Source of the DNA: Bugula neritina
Taxonomy: Eukaryota > Bryozoa > Gymnolaemata > Cheilostomatida > Bugulidae
Direction of reading: 5' to 3'
Assembly (NCBI GenBank): GCA_964035545.1
Contig: OZ037765.1
Location: forward strand, 25,104,504-25,168,503
Length of the DNA: 64,000 nt
The position numbers and the translations under genes are program-made. The stretch's first letter is position 1. The number at the start of each line of letters is the position of its first letter. This document shows positions 32,201-53,400 of the stretch, piece after piece. The notes under the pieces were generated by a model, which saw nothing but the letters and a program-made list of their open reading frames with translations, was not told the DNA's origin and made no database searches.

Positions 32201-35200
32201 TGACATAAGACAGCCAACAACTTTTAATTAACTAAATTCCCCATCTAAAATTTATTATATCAATGCCATTATAGCCTAACTCAATGACCTATATAAATAA
32301 ATGAGTGAATGAACAAAATACAAGATGCATATATAAATAAATAGTTTTACTATATTTTTAGAATTTGGTGAAAATTTACTATTTCATTTATAAAAACTTA
32401 AGCAAATTTTATAACTTGATGTCAAGAATTTAATGTATAAAAATATCAGTAAGCAGTTAGACAATAATACATCAGTTCATGCACCCAGTTGAATTGCAAC
32501 AGGTGTTGGTGAAACTAGATAATACAAAACTCAACGTAGAAAACTCAACCCAAAGAACAGTTGAGTGGAGAATTGAAAATTAAACATCAAATATGCAAGA
32601 AGCATAAAAAACAGACATCAGATTGATGAGAGGACGACCTTACATCGTGCATATGACAGGATTGAGGTAATTGTAATTGGTTGTAATTAATTACATTTTT
32701 TGAAGTAATTGAATGTAATTTGTAATTAATTACATTACATTTCAACTGTACTTATAATTGTTATTGTAATTGACAAATTTTCATGTAATTACATTCACAT
32801 GTAATTGACCCCAACCCTGGCATATGAAGACAATGCAAACAAGAAGAATATGTGAAACACAATAAGGGGACAATTGAGCAGTTATGAGTGTACATGTACA
32901 TTATGCAACAAGTAAATTACCAGCATAAGCGGTAAAAGATACACAGAGCTATTTTCATACCTGCCAGTCATTAAATTTCCGTACTGCTAAAAGAGCCATT
33001 CGACCAGAGATGAAGGTCAAAAATATTTCAGTAGCTACAAATCTACAAATCAGACAGCATACTAATTAAATACTGAATATAAGAAAACTGCGCAACACCT
33101 TGCAGGCATATTAAATAGATTTTTGTTACTAAAATTGCTTTCTCAGAAATAAAATTGATTCAATATGCTTGTTAGTGAAAGATGATTTAATAGAATAACA
33201 TCTCTATGTAGTATATTACCTAGCCAAGATAATTTCACCAATGGTGGAAAATTCTTCCAGTATTCGATCAGCATTTTCATCTGGTATGACGTCATTATCA
33301 GAAGCAGAGACAATAACTGTGCCATCAGTGGGTCCTTCTTCTTCCACCATTGCCTCTAAAACTTTGTCCTTCACCTTCCTGTCAACCTTGAGAATAGGTA
33401 TGTCTATCAAAGCTTTCACAGGCCTGTAAATATTATTTTAGGTCATGACATTATGATTGAAATTTTTGTATAAAATTCCAAATATCCTCAATAAATATTC
33501 TAAAAAGTTGCCACCAATTCAAAGGAATTAGGGACCTGTGATCAGAAGTCTTCAACTCGGCTCTGTTATACACTCTTAGTACACCCGGTGTCCACTGAGC
33601 CTCGTCTATTCCAATCAGCTTGTTTCTTTTCCACAGACAGCGGTCTGTCCAGGAAGGAACTCGGGCTTTCTCACTGGTGTCGTAGTCATCACAAAACACG
33701 TCGTACTTGTATGTGGGGGCAAAGTTTGGCACCCCCTCTTCATAACCTTGAAAAACCTATCATAAAACACATATAATTCTGTGTAACCTAAATTAGCAAG
33801 CTGTAAAAAGTATTGCCGTGCAATGGAAAAAAATTAACAAGCCTTAGCATATTGGGTACAATGTTGGGACGGAAAGAACAGACACAATGAAAGTAGCACC
33901 ACACAAGCCACTTCATTTACTTCAAAATATCAGTTTCATCTTAACCATACATCTTTACTGTAAAATAATCATCAGTAGAATGAAATAGAAGTAACTTCTG
34001 TGGATACTAAACGGCAGAAGCCAAAACATCATAAGACTGCATTCCTATAAACTAACATTGCCTTCTTTCCGCTGTTTCTGCAGCTGATCGGCATTATGGA
34101 GGAACGTCCAGTTACCATCTTTTATTAACATCTCAGTTTCAGACTTTGGCAGATCAATTCGGTAGTTAAAATCTCCAACCCAGAAGATGTAGTCATGACA
34201 TTTCAGAGTCCCGCCCTACATTTAGCAAATATCTTAACATAACACTCAACATAACTAAGATTAAAACCACCACAACTATGTAAAGTATCCAACTGCAAAG
34301 CACTCTAGCAAAGAAAAGTATTATGTATAAGAATATTTAGATTATACGCTGATATATAAACTAGGTAGATTATTATATTATAAGAAAGAAAGTTACGACA
34401 GTTTAAAAAAAGTTCCTTTGTTTACACTAACCATGGGAAATGACATTTTACTACAGATTTCAGCAAAATCTGAATTCCTTTCTTTGACCCCGGACTGCCC
34501 CGCAGTGAAGTGAGCACAAACAAAGCAGAGCGAGCTGTTGTGAAACATGAACCTGATTGCCACGGCACCTTTGTTACCGGCTGCACCACCCAAACCAGTC
34601 TTAACACTGTCTGTGGCCACATCCCTGCACATTACATGTAGCAACTATTACACAATGACATGCAATCAGAACAGTACGTCTACAACTTTTCCTAACATAA
34701 ATGTGAAATGATACATTGATAATGTAGTGTTTTTACATGACATGTGAGTGTATATCATGAAACTGTTGGTAATAAAATGCTTGATCAACTTTAAACAGGT
34801 CACACACACGCTCAAATATATATTTAGATGTAAATTTAATGCCAACAATTAATTGAATATTTGAGTATAAACAATAACAATATATGCCAAGAAAGATAAC
34901 ATGGAAAGTAAAACATTGATGGTGAACGCAAATTTACATCAGCTTAGCCACAATTCATGGAATGTAGAACTGGAAGGGTTCTGTAAACAAGCAGCCAATA
35001 AACATCCCCGTACCTGATGTAAGGAGCAAGCTGAGGTCTGATGAATACAAACAGACAGACTCCGACGAGCTGCACGCTGGTCAGCAGAACATACTTCCTG
35101 TCTCTCGAGATGGTCTTCTCCAGTTCAGCACCCCACGCCTTCTGATTGCTCGTGCTGCAGATAAATGCATAATTATCAACTACCAAGTTTTATATTTTCA

Positions 35201-38200
35201 AACTCTCATGTAATTGTCACCTAAACACAAATTTGTGACAAAAAATTTTGATTGAGTCCATTACATACACCAACTTCTAAGCTATAATAATTTTCTAGCA
35301 ACCTTCTAAACACATGTGTACTAAGAGATATGTTTATAGCAAACCAATACATTGCTAGTTATGCTGAATGTTTATTTAAATATTTCTTTCAAATGTCTAC
35401 AAACAGTTCCGCTCTTCACCCACCTAGCATTTGTAATGTTTTTAGCTGTTAAATCAACAATTTCTTCAAATCCTATGGCAAAGATATCTGTCCCTATGCT
35501 AGGATCACCGGTGATGTCACAAGTCTCTACAAAATTAATACTTTTTGCAACTGAAAAGAAAACGACTCTAACCAGTAGACAAATAAATCCATTAATGAAT
35601 TATGTTACATAAACTAATTAAACAAAAAACCCTAATAACCATAATTATAATAACATTTTCTAAAAGTATACAATTTGTATGCTGTATGTGAGCTTGGCAA
35701 TACCAACACGATCATCATGTAAAACAATGTTAATAATGTAACATGGAACTCATAAGATGAAAGACTGTAAGTATATTCATGTCCTTTCTCCAATTTAGTA
35801 AAGCCTGACGCCACAACTACATAGCAACATACCTGGAGCAGCTTGCAGAGAATTGGCATACATGTCCAACAGCCAATCGTCCAGAGATTGGTGACGAAAA
35901 GCTATACTCCTAAACATTGTACCTCCATTAACATTCCAGGTAGCTAAAGCAACTCTGGCATTCACTTGAGCTGTGTATTCCCTATGCTTAAAGACTAGTT
36001 GCTCTACCAATCCAGCTGAGGCTGCAAGTTAACGAATATGCAAAACAACATCAACAATGTAAACCAATAGCAGTTATCTAAAAAAAATCATTAAAACCAC
36101 AAACCCGTTTTGTTGAAGCGGCAATTAAATATTTAACAATACCAATCGAGTATTCTTGTACACTTGACCAACTAACCGTGCATTGTGTTTGTCAGATCTA
36201 ACGTGTAAGCAGCGTCGTCTAACACTGTTCTTTTACGACTTCCCAGTAAAAGCAAGTTTATCGATTCTTGTTTACTGGAGTCCAAAAAGTTGTTCTGTAT
36301 TGCCCGAGTAGCTGATGTAGTCACATCTCGGTACTGCAACCAGATTTAGTTATAGTGAGTTACTCTAAACAGTATATAGCCTAAAGTGTATAAATCTAAT
36401 GCTGAAACAATACAAGAGTTACAAATTGAGAGTTGTACACCCTTGCCTTGGATTTCCCAACAGTCATGGCACTAGTACCAGCATAGATTTTACTGATATG
36501 ATCTCCATTCACTGGCCATATCTGCTTGTAAATCTCTTCAAAACGTCCGACCATTTGAGGCTTGGCAGCCAAGCCAAGCGTTTCCAGTTGCCGAGTCAAA
36601 GCCTGTAACATTAGAGTTCTGATTACTATTTGAACTGAAGGATAGAATAATGCCAGATTAACTAAAAAGTTAAACAACATGTATCTGTTTTATGTTAATG
36701 TAAAATATCTAATCCAGAAAACAAAATATATGATAAGCTACTTAAAAATAAAGTCATTTAAGCATGCAATGAATCCATATAATAAAGTAAAGTGCTAGTG
36801 CATAAAATTTCATTATAAATTGAGAACTTACACGGATAGCAACAGCAGTTTGAACTGCATTAGTTCTATCCAGACAGTCAACACAGTTCGTCCTGACACA
36901 TCCACTTTGTTGCCTATAAAACATAAGAAGTGTGCTACAGAAATACTATCCCCTTACTGCTAGTCTGAAGAACTGAAGGGCGAAATGATGACCAAATTAT
37001 GATTTATTGCAACTTATTAGCACTTGACAGAACTTTAAATTAAACCACTCTATAAATATATACAAAAAACTGAAACGGCATTCTGAATTTGCTTCAAATT
37101 ATGTATTGATATGAGATTTAAGTTATTATTTTTTAGAGGCTTTAAGAAAGGATATTAATAAAACTTCAGCTTACGATGTCACTGAGCTACCATCAAAATG
37201 AAACACTCCAAAATCATCCAAAGTATTCTTGATCTTATCGAGCAACTTGTCTAAATTCTTTGTGTTGTTTCCTCTGCACTCAGAATGATAGTCAAACTGC
37301 TGGTAAAGCATTTTGTTTCCAGCTTGAGATGCCTGCATGTGATTCTAAAGCAGACAAAACCAAAACACACTATCATAAAATATTATGAAACTACAACTAA
37401 CATATAAGAAATGTCATAATAAATGGATCAACTCATGAAGCTTCGTATTATCTTGATAAGGTTCACCAGCATACCTTGAATCTTTCGCCTAGCATGTGTT
37501 CTCCTTCTTTATTGCCCAACAAGTTTATCAATGCAATATTGCCATAATGCTTGTGAATGCCTTCTAAATGACGTTCCAAGGCAGGAGCACAGGCTTCATA
37601 CCCCCTAGAGAACTTAACTTTATGAGAGCCAACCTATAAATAAATTACCAAATAAACTAAACTGCATAATTCAATTCAACGACTTGAGCATGAAACTTTT
37701 CACAAGACACTATTGAAACACAAATAAAAATATTTTATAACAAATATATAAACAGTCATACTTAGTGGAAAGTACAGTATCAAACATTCAGTAATCGAAA
37801 TTGATGCTTTCAATGCTTACATTAAGACCAGGTTGCTCCCAGAATAGCGGGACACTGCCTCTAATCTGAACATACGAGGAGACAACTTCGTCTATTACAA
37901 TAACCTGCACAAAAACAAATACAAGAAAATAGGCACCATCTAAACTTGTTGTTACTAAGTACTGGCACAATATTGGCAAAAGTTAGTGGTGTAAAAATAT
38001 TCTACATGGGAATTAACTAAAAATAACCCTGCAGTTATATATTACTACTAAAGAGATATGGTAGTATAATCTTATTTTCCCCTTATTTATGTAACATTTA
38101 AAATATTCAAGTTGCTATTTAGCCAAAAGGTAGAAAACTAAAAATACTTTTTCTTTGCAAATACATAGAGAAAATCAAGAGAAGCGATTCCTATATTACA

Positions 38201-39852
38201 AAACTACTATACATATCTTCAAAAAAGTGAGAAAAAATGAATTTCTTTTATAAAACATATATACAGCAATAGTGTACATTTTGAAGATGTCTACATATAT
38301 ACACCTATATAATATGTGAACAGTCAAATATCACCTGTTCTGTTTCAACAAAGTTTGCCACATGTCCATCATCATTAGTCCCGCGGGTGTTAAACCTAGT
38401 GCCAGCTCTCTCACAACTAAGACGAGAGATGAGACAAGCTTTGGCTTGCTTGTTACCAGAATATATCGTCCTGATTTCTATACCTCCACAGATAACCCTA
38501 AGCAGCCAATTTTTGCAAGACACGCCATATCTTTCAAAGTGGATATGCATAGAACGATTCCTACAAATTTTGGAAAAATAAATTAAGAAATATAATTTGC
38601 TGATAAGTTGACACAAATATATAATCAACAATATTTATACCTACCAGAAAAACCTGTTGTCTGTTTCATGGTCTTGCAACCTGCGCTGAGAACACAGAGT
38701 GAGGTCATACTGAGAAGCTCCAGTGCTCAATGCAAAATAGTAGGTGCCGGAATTAAAGAGCTTTTGAACACCTTTTAAAAGATAATACACATAAACAATA
38801 AAGTGAGCTCCAGCAATGCGTAAATAAAAAAGGCAACTTTTTCACCTTGCATAAAATGATGGCATTACCTGAAGCCTTGTCATCATCAACACCCTGCAAG
38901 GAGAAAAAGCTGGTTCCAGTAATACGAAATATTTCACAGTTGTGTAGTTTTCCTACAGACACACAGCTTGTAACCATAACCAAATACTGGGAGCTTCGGT
39001 CTGCAACAAAAGCAAATTATATAACATAATTGAAAATGTAGATGTGTATGTATGTGTATGTATAAGTAGATGCATCTGGGTATATGTATATGTATATGCG
39101 TATGTATATATATTATATATACACACACATTCGCGAGCTCATACACACAAATACACAATAAAAGACCCTTGGCTAAAACTTTAGGATTGTAGCTTTGTAA
39201 TATACTTTACAGTCTGAAGTTATAAAGCTATCAAGTATGATCATGAAATATAATCACCCACAGATGACATACATTTAATAATGCCATTACATTTTAGTGA
39301 ATCACTGGATACATAAATTGGTAAATAAATTTGATGAGCCCTAAAATTTTAGTCCACATCAACAAGTTTTATTGCAAAAACAAAATAGGTACCCCATAAA
39401 TTTCATTTAATACTAATTCAATAAAATTATACAAAAATAATATATCTAGCTTATTCATTAATACACTTTTAGAAATGCTTTCGGTCTTACATACTAGCAA
39501 AAAATCACTACAATATTGAGCATGTAAATAAAAATCTTACCAATTTGCAATACTCCTAAACACCCATATGCATCAGTTAGTTTAGAAAATGCTTCATGTC
39601 TTTGCAACTCTTCTACTTCAGTTGGCGCTATAAATACCATCAAAGAAATTCCGTTTTAAACTCTTTGGTGCAAAGTCTAACTGAATTTAATAATCTCAAA
39701 ATAAATTCCATTTTATCAAACAAACACATACTCAAAGCAGCAACTGCACCAGAATCAAACATCAGCGTTTCTTCACAGAGCCTTGAATTGACTAACAGTT
39801 TATATGAATTTCCATCTCTCTTCTCTTGTATTCTTAAGTTTCGAACACTCAT
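29220..39852 (-). CDS. SYNJ1: Synaptojanin (SAC1 + inositol 5-phosphatase + RRM + proline-rich tail), complete, 26 coding exons
   Basis: Dephosphorylates phosphoinositides during clathrin uncoating and synaptic vesicle recycling. Minus-strand exons: 39852-39732, 39627-39541, 39000-38869, 38771-38645, 38560-38335, 37904-37821, 37633-37475, 37344-37175, 36913-36832, 36602-36441, 36333-36177, 36021-35833, 35526-35424, 35154-35014, 34624-34432, 34215-34057, 33756-33536, 33423-33220, 33042-32961, 32141-31973, 31836-31777, 31310-31156, 30863-30788, 30561-30482, 30368-30179, 29821-29220; 4131 nt, 1376 residues. SAC1: [35 protein letters not shown] and catalytic [12 protein letters not shown]. 5-Phosphatase: [56 protein letters not shown]. 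An RRM-like domain follows ([20 protein letters not shown]). The tail has DPF and NPF motifs and repeated PPxIPxR SH3 ligands. The start [14 protein letters not shown] aligns with the vertebrate N-terminus. Intron 19 carries a hAT MITE. SYNJ1 versus SYNJ2 is not meaningful for an invertebrate. Confidence 0.93.
32657..32819. mobile_element. 163-bp hAT-type MITE with perfect 8-bp target duplication (synaptojanin intron 19)
   Basis: Left end CAGGATTGAGGTAATTG and right end, read inverted, CAGGGTTGGGGTCAATTAC form imperfect terminal inverted repeats. GCATATGA flanks both sides exactly (32649-32656 and 32820-32827), the 8-bp duplication typical of hAT insertions. The interior is built of TGTAATTAATTACA-type palindromic repeats and has no coding capacity. 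Confidence 0.85.
39039..39130. repeat. (TGTA)n / (TATG)n microsatellite in synaptojanin intron 2
   Basis: GTATGTATGTGTATGTATAA-type repeats running into TATATATTATATATACACAC. Confidence 0.8.
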
Positions 39853-40600
39853 CTTGCATAAAATTCTAATTTAAAAAATATATATTGAAGATTATTATAC
39901 ATACTTAAGACTTCAACAAACTAGATACGATAACTGCACAGCATTTCTTCTGAAAATGTAAAGTCCTGATAAATTTATACAAGCTGGTACCCAGACATAA
40001 AACATTACTCACAATTCATAACAAATAACATGTTATAATCCCATGCATGTTAAAGCCAATCTCAAAAATTCATAAAACAATTGTATTCATATAAATATAG
40101 AAGAGCAACAGCCAAACAAAAACAAACCAGGAAAACAGGGGAAGAGGCTATGCATACTTTCATTTTATAATATTCAATTACCAACTAATTAAATATTACC
40201 AATGAGTGGAAGTATATGTTAATAGCCAGTGATACTAGTTTTCGTTGCAAACAGGTAGGTTTACAAATCTTAGAATCCAGGAAGTTCAACTTTGAGCCTG
40301 TAACCAATTTACTGCCTAAAAATTGAACTTCCTCCTTCATCTCATTGAGGTTTGTACTTTCTACTTAAATCTAAGTAATCTCAGCACTACTATACCCAGT
40401 TGACAGTCAGCAGTCAATGATTTAGAGTTGGAGTAGCTTATTTAAAGTCAAACCATCAAGTAACAGTAACTATAAGTAAAAGCGAGTGTAATTATTACTA
40501 TTACTGAGTGAGCATTAGTATAAGTACTAGTATCATTTTCCAAATAAAATTACTACGAAATGGTAACATGCATTAATCATACTTCTGTACTATAAATATT

Positions 40601-40637
<37 letters not shown>

Positions 40638-42784
40638 ACATTAATATATAATTATTATATATAATCATTTATATAAGACTAGGAGTTTAAGACCTAGTAT
40701 TAGAAGTAGTATAAGTAATAGCGTAACACTAGCAGTAAATGGTAATGCTAATAGTAATAGATTATAGCTATAATTAATTTATATTAATAACTATAAATTA
40801 TGGTGGTGACAATACTTATGATTATACTTAATCTTATACTTATAGCATTAGTTTAAAGTGATGCTAATACTAATAGCAACACTTGGAGAATTTTATTTTG
40901 CTTTTGTGTCAATAAAATATAAATTTATAATAACAAAAACAAAGTCAAAAGTCATAATGATAATAATACTAATACTAATAGTAATGGTAATACTAATACT
41001 AATTTTCAATTTGTTGTTTATTAATCTATGAACTAGAACACAACTGTTATTTTTATTATAGTTATAAAGTATTAGTTTAAGTTATACTAAATTAATACCA
41101 AATTCAATTTGAATTTGTTTATATACTTATTCCCTATTGGGTTATACTATAATTCTATAAATATTAATATATGATTAAGTATACACACTTACTCTTACTG
41201 TCTTAGTCTTACACCTACAGTTAGTGTTACAGACTACATTAGACTTAGTATTACTTTTACTAATTTAGTAAAGTATTACTATTACAGTAATACTATTAGT
41301 ATACTATAAGTATAAGACTAACTGACTCTAAACATTAGTATATCAATATGAATAAGAATATCTTAAAAAAAATCTTGAAAGTAAAACCATTATATTTATT
41401 AATATTATAAATATATCGAATCCTAATGACTATGAGTATGACTATGAGTATCACTATGAGATGAGTAATGATATGATATAAATATAATTATATACTTATA
41501 CTCATACTCATGATACTGTAACATTATACTTAGTCTTATACAGTTACACTATGACTATTACTATTACAGTATTAGTATCAGTATGAAACTATGAGTATAA
41601 CTATAAGCAGGACTATACTACCCAATAGTAATACTAATAGTAATAGTAATACTATAGTATAAGTAAATAATAATATAACTATTTTAATTTCATTTTCATG
41701 CATCGATCTGTATTATTTATTTTTCAATGAGGTCTAAGAAAACCTTTCTGACATCTTCTACGTGAAAAATACGGAAATAAGTTGACACCTCGGTACACTG
41801 AAATGGATGTATTCAGAGACAGTAGATTAGTCGAGGTTTATGTTTTGCTAGTTTGCGCCAGCGTGCGTGAAGTCTTGCTTGTAGGCGAATAATAGGAAAA
41901 AAGGCTTTCGATTTTTGGTGAAGCCATTTATTTCACAACTCGACTATTTCTGCGGTATACTTGCTAAGGAGATGTTCCAACTGTTCAAGGCCCAATGAAT
42001 GATTGAAAGAAATGTAATTAATTAGTTCTTCCAGTTACGTTAGCGTTACTAATTCTTATTCGCTATAGTTGTACTTATGGTGAATCTGCCTACTGTAACT
42101 ATTACTATAGCTGTGTCAGTGTGACACTCACACTATGAGTATGACATTGACTGTGATTTACTTTTGTCTTTTATCATTTATTCTAACACTAACAGTAACT
42201 GTTTAATCAGTTAAAATTTTTAATAAAAAATAGTAAAGTGCAACACAAAAAGAAAAAAATTAGTTTAGTACAAACTATATTTAGTAATTTAATGTCATAC
42301 TTGCATTTAATAGATTTTATAGCAATGTCTACAAAATGTTTCTAAAATATTTTTCTCAAAGTTCTAAAGTCTGTCTGTTGCAAAAAAACTTTATTATATA
42401 ATTATAATAGTAATAACTAGTAATTCAAATTTGTAAATACTTTGGATTTTTAGTGGCTGCATTGACTTATGTAAAGTTAACAATGGAAGCTTAATTTTAT
42501 GCTTATATAGTTAAGACTTTCCCAAGTGAAAAATAATAATCAAGTAGATTGTCTACTCATAAGCAAAGCATATTACTATTTTTCTGCATGTTTTTTGTAA
42601 GCAAAACATTGGCAAACTAAAATGATATCATCAAAGATTGTTTACCATGTATATTTTTCTAATAGTAAGTAATAAAACCCTAAATAAAATGACACATATT
42701 TTTTATTTAGATCAGTGATTAGACTGGCTATGTAGTAAACAGTTTGAAATTGGTCATCAAGGGACAAACAAACACAGATTTGAT
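39853..42784. other. Divergent intergenic region between synaptojanin and DHX35
   Basis: Synaptojanin starts leftward and DHX35 rightward from this 2.9-kb gap, which therefore holds both promoters and 5'UTRs. The middle (40430-41690) is a simple-repeat array. About 41750-42000 is the least repetitive and most GC-balanced part and is a plausible promoter or 5'UTR area for DHX35. No motif strong enough to annotate. Confidence 0.4.
40430..41690. repeat. Long degenerate ACTAATAGTAAT / TATGAGTATGAC array
   Basis: About 1.25 kb of mixed tracts: AGTAATACTAATAGTAATAG, TATTATTATTATTATTATTA, GACTATGAGTATCACTATGA and ACTTATACTCATACTCATG types, in both strand senses, with only short non-repetitive stretches. 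Confidence 0.7.
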
Positions 42785-50084
<7,300 letters not shown>

Positions 50085-50415
50085 TCAATATTTCAAGGTT
50101 GACTGAGATTTATTTTTTAAATTATTTCAAAGTGATTACTATGCATATTTGTAAATATTTTGGGTAGTTTAATATGTAAATGAGATAGATGACTGTGTGA
50201 AATTGTATATAGCATGCAAATAAATATGCTTAACAGATACAGTGACTGGAGGGTACATTCGTGACTAGAGTTACCAATATTATAATTAAATAGTGAATGA
50301 ACATTATTATTAAAAAAACCACAACTTGAGTTGTTATTTATCACAAAAACACAAAAAAGAAGAGATAAATAAATTGCATAAATTACACACACACAAGATA
50401 ATAAAAAAGTAGGCC
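50085..50415. other. Convergent 3' gap between DHX35 and the LRR gene
   Basis: 331 bp between the two stop codons. It holds the DHX35 polyadenylation signal AATAAA (50219-50224). Nothing else seen. Confidence 0.5.
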
Positions 50416-53400
50416 TTATATATCCATCCCTGTATCGATGAGGTCTACTAATGCATCCTCAAATTGCCCCTCTTCAATAATAACTGGTTTCTTGGCAGCT
50501 TCAACAAAGAGCGGTAAATAACTTGGTCTATGCAGCTCTGCCGGGATAAACCCACTGTTTGTTTTCATTGGATGATAGTGCACTTGTGGACAACCTTGAA
50601 TACAAAAATAAATGAAGATGTTTAGGTAATGACAACACATAAAAATAACACAAAATTAATACTTGTTCTTTGCTTTTCCAGACATTGAAAGAATCAGCAA
50701 TAAATTGAAGGTCTACAGCCTACACCAATAGAGTAAATAGATATTCATACCATATGGATATGCTTCTTTATCCCAATCACCCCAATCCTCTTCACTGTCA
50801 GAGAAAGTTGCTATAAAATAGTTTAGAATAGAAATAAATTTAAAAAATTGTGATTATGTTGTTGAATGTTGAGAATCTTGCAACTAAAGTTGATCATAGC
50901 AATGTTAATAACAAGCACCACACAGTATGTTATATAATAGACTGAATACTTTGTAATAGTCTTGAGGCTGACATGTAATTCTAACAGGGAAATAAATAAC
51001 TAAAATTGCTGCCACACAAACATAAATTATGCTACAAGACCTGAGCCAATCTAATTTCTTCATGAAAAATAAAGAGCTAGCAAAACCATATCTTTATTGC
51101 ACAGTTTAACTATCACTACTTCTGAGTGGTCAGCAACTGTGCTAGCCATAGCTGAGTTCAAGTCATTACCAGCCAAATAAATGGTTGGCTGAGTCAAATC
51201 AATGCTTCTAGCAAACTGACTTGAGTCATGGAATTAGAAATATACAAGCTATCAAGTATCCAGTTCTACTAGCTCTATCAACAAACTGAAGGAGCATTTT
51301 GACTATATAGATAAATGCCTGACAAAAGATATCAGAAACAACAGATACCATTTAGATTGTCTGCATGAGTGTTCCAGTCTCCGGTGCTGACAGGTGCGGA
51401 GTTTACAAATGGAGCACTGCTGACTGCAGAAGATGAAGAACTGCTCCATGATGACAGGTTTGACCAGGCAGCACGACGCATCACGTTGTCACTATAGACA
51501 CTTTGCTTATCACAAAACTCATCATCACTGATGTATTCCTCGGAGGCTTCTATCTGCAACAGTTGGCTAGTTACAGATTACATCTTCTCAATTTGAGAAA
51601 TTTTAGACAGCTACGCAGTCAATAAAGTATATATACAGAAAAAGAAACTACAATTTTTATATGATAAAACAACTCCTAACATTATTTGTATTTAGTCGAG
51701 AGTTCGGATTAAACAAAGCATATTATAACACCAGAAACAATACCAACAAGAAACTAGTATTACAACTTGACCTTCATTCACAGCTTATACTATTATAATA
51801 TAAAATTCAAAGATGCAGTAAATACAAAGCAGGTCACTTAACAAGTTTTTATTTCATCAACATTTATGCTCTAAAATTTTAAAATATATTAAGGCTTCTT
51901 CGAAAAAACAAATGGTTATTTTCTTTTATTGTACATTTTGAAAATAAATTCAAATTTTGCTTCGAAGCTGCATTTTGACTGTAGCCGAAACATTTCTGCA
52001 TACTTTAGTAATACAGAATTGTTATTAGACAATCCTGCTTCAAATACTAAATATAAACGAGTGTTTTCTAATATGTTGGGATTAAAGATAAATTCAGTGA
52101 AAAAATGTCATAAGGAAAATCAAGCGCTGAGAAACTTGCAATAGTTGACTTACTGTAATAAGTTGACTCTCTTCCAGCTGGTGACTGGCTGATTTCCCCC
52201 TCCAGTTGTCAGAAAGCAACGGGTTCTTCTTAGGATACGTTGCAGCTTTACATATATTAAAGTCTTTTGAGCATTCAAAGTCATTCTAAAAGAAAGTTAA
52301 AAAATAATTGTATTTAGCTTTTTAAAGAAATAGCTCATGGTGGCATTTCCCAATAAAAATAACTGAAATGTAAAATTTAGTGACATGTCTAACATGCCTA
52401 ATTTACCAAACATATTGATAAACTTTTGCTGTTCATGCCAATTATAAAAAAGTCTAAACCTCAGTCAAAAAACTAAAAAGCCTGAGGTAATCACATAGCA
52501 TTATTAATTATATGTTTAATGAACATACTCTTATATAGTTAAGCCCAGTCTACATTGGGAGTGCTCTGGGAAAAAAAACAGAACTGTTTCATTTCATAAC
52601 AGTTTTAAATATAATTTCACTTGAATGGTTGAGGAATTTAAAAATTATCTATCAATTATCCAAAGTACTTTTATGAGGGGTAATAGTATTTCTTTATTTG
52701 CATTACATCCACAAAATTTTACAAGTAAGAAAACTTATTATTAGAATTACACCTTTGTGACTGCTATTTCCAGAGTTTTTCATTCCCAATACGAACAGGC
52801 CTACACACTCATGACTATAAGCAATAATCAAAGAATCCGAAATGCTTTAATAAATAATGCATCAGCCAAAAGCCCAAGCATTACCAGAATTTAAGCAGTA
52901 AATTTATGCATAATCAACCCATTTTAGGAAAATATTTGACTTACATTTTCAACATTAAGATCTAGTATGCTGTGGAGATTGAGCAAATATTGGGGAAACT
53001 CTTTTAGGTTGTTGCTGAACAAATTCAGGTATTGTAACTTCTGCAGCTTTTTAAAACTATCAGGAATTGATGTCAGGCAATTCTGATCCAGTCTAAGAGA
53101 GCTGCAAAATTACAGAATGTATGAAGGCAAGCATGTGGAATTTAAAGCATAAAGCAAACCTACATTCAATAATGATCTGAAATAGGGTTGCTTCATTGAG
53201 GTAAACCTCAGATGACTAATGACTGGCCCCATTTAGCTATGATAAATTTTATGAATTTATACAAAAAAATGTTTTAGATGACATGAATTTTCATTTAGCA
53301 TCGTTTATCATGGTAAAAAATTGACAATGCTAAAAATCTACATTAATAGCTAGCAAATTCAAAGGGGGATTTCACAACTCTTCCGTAGCAGCACATTGGA

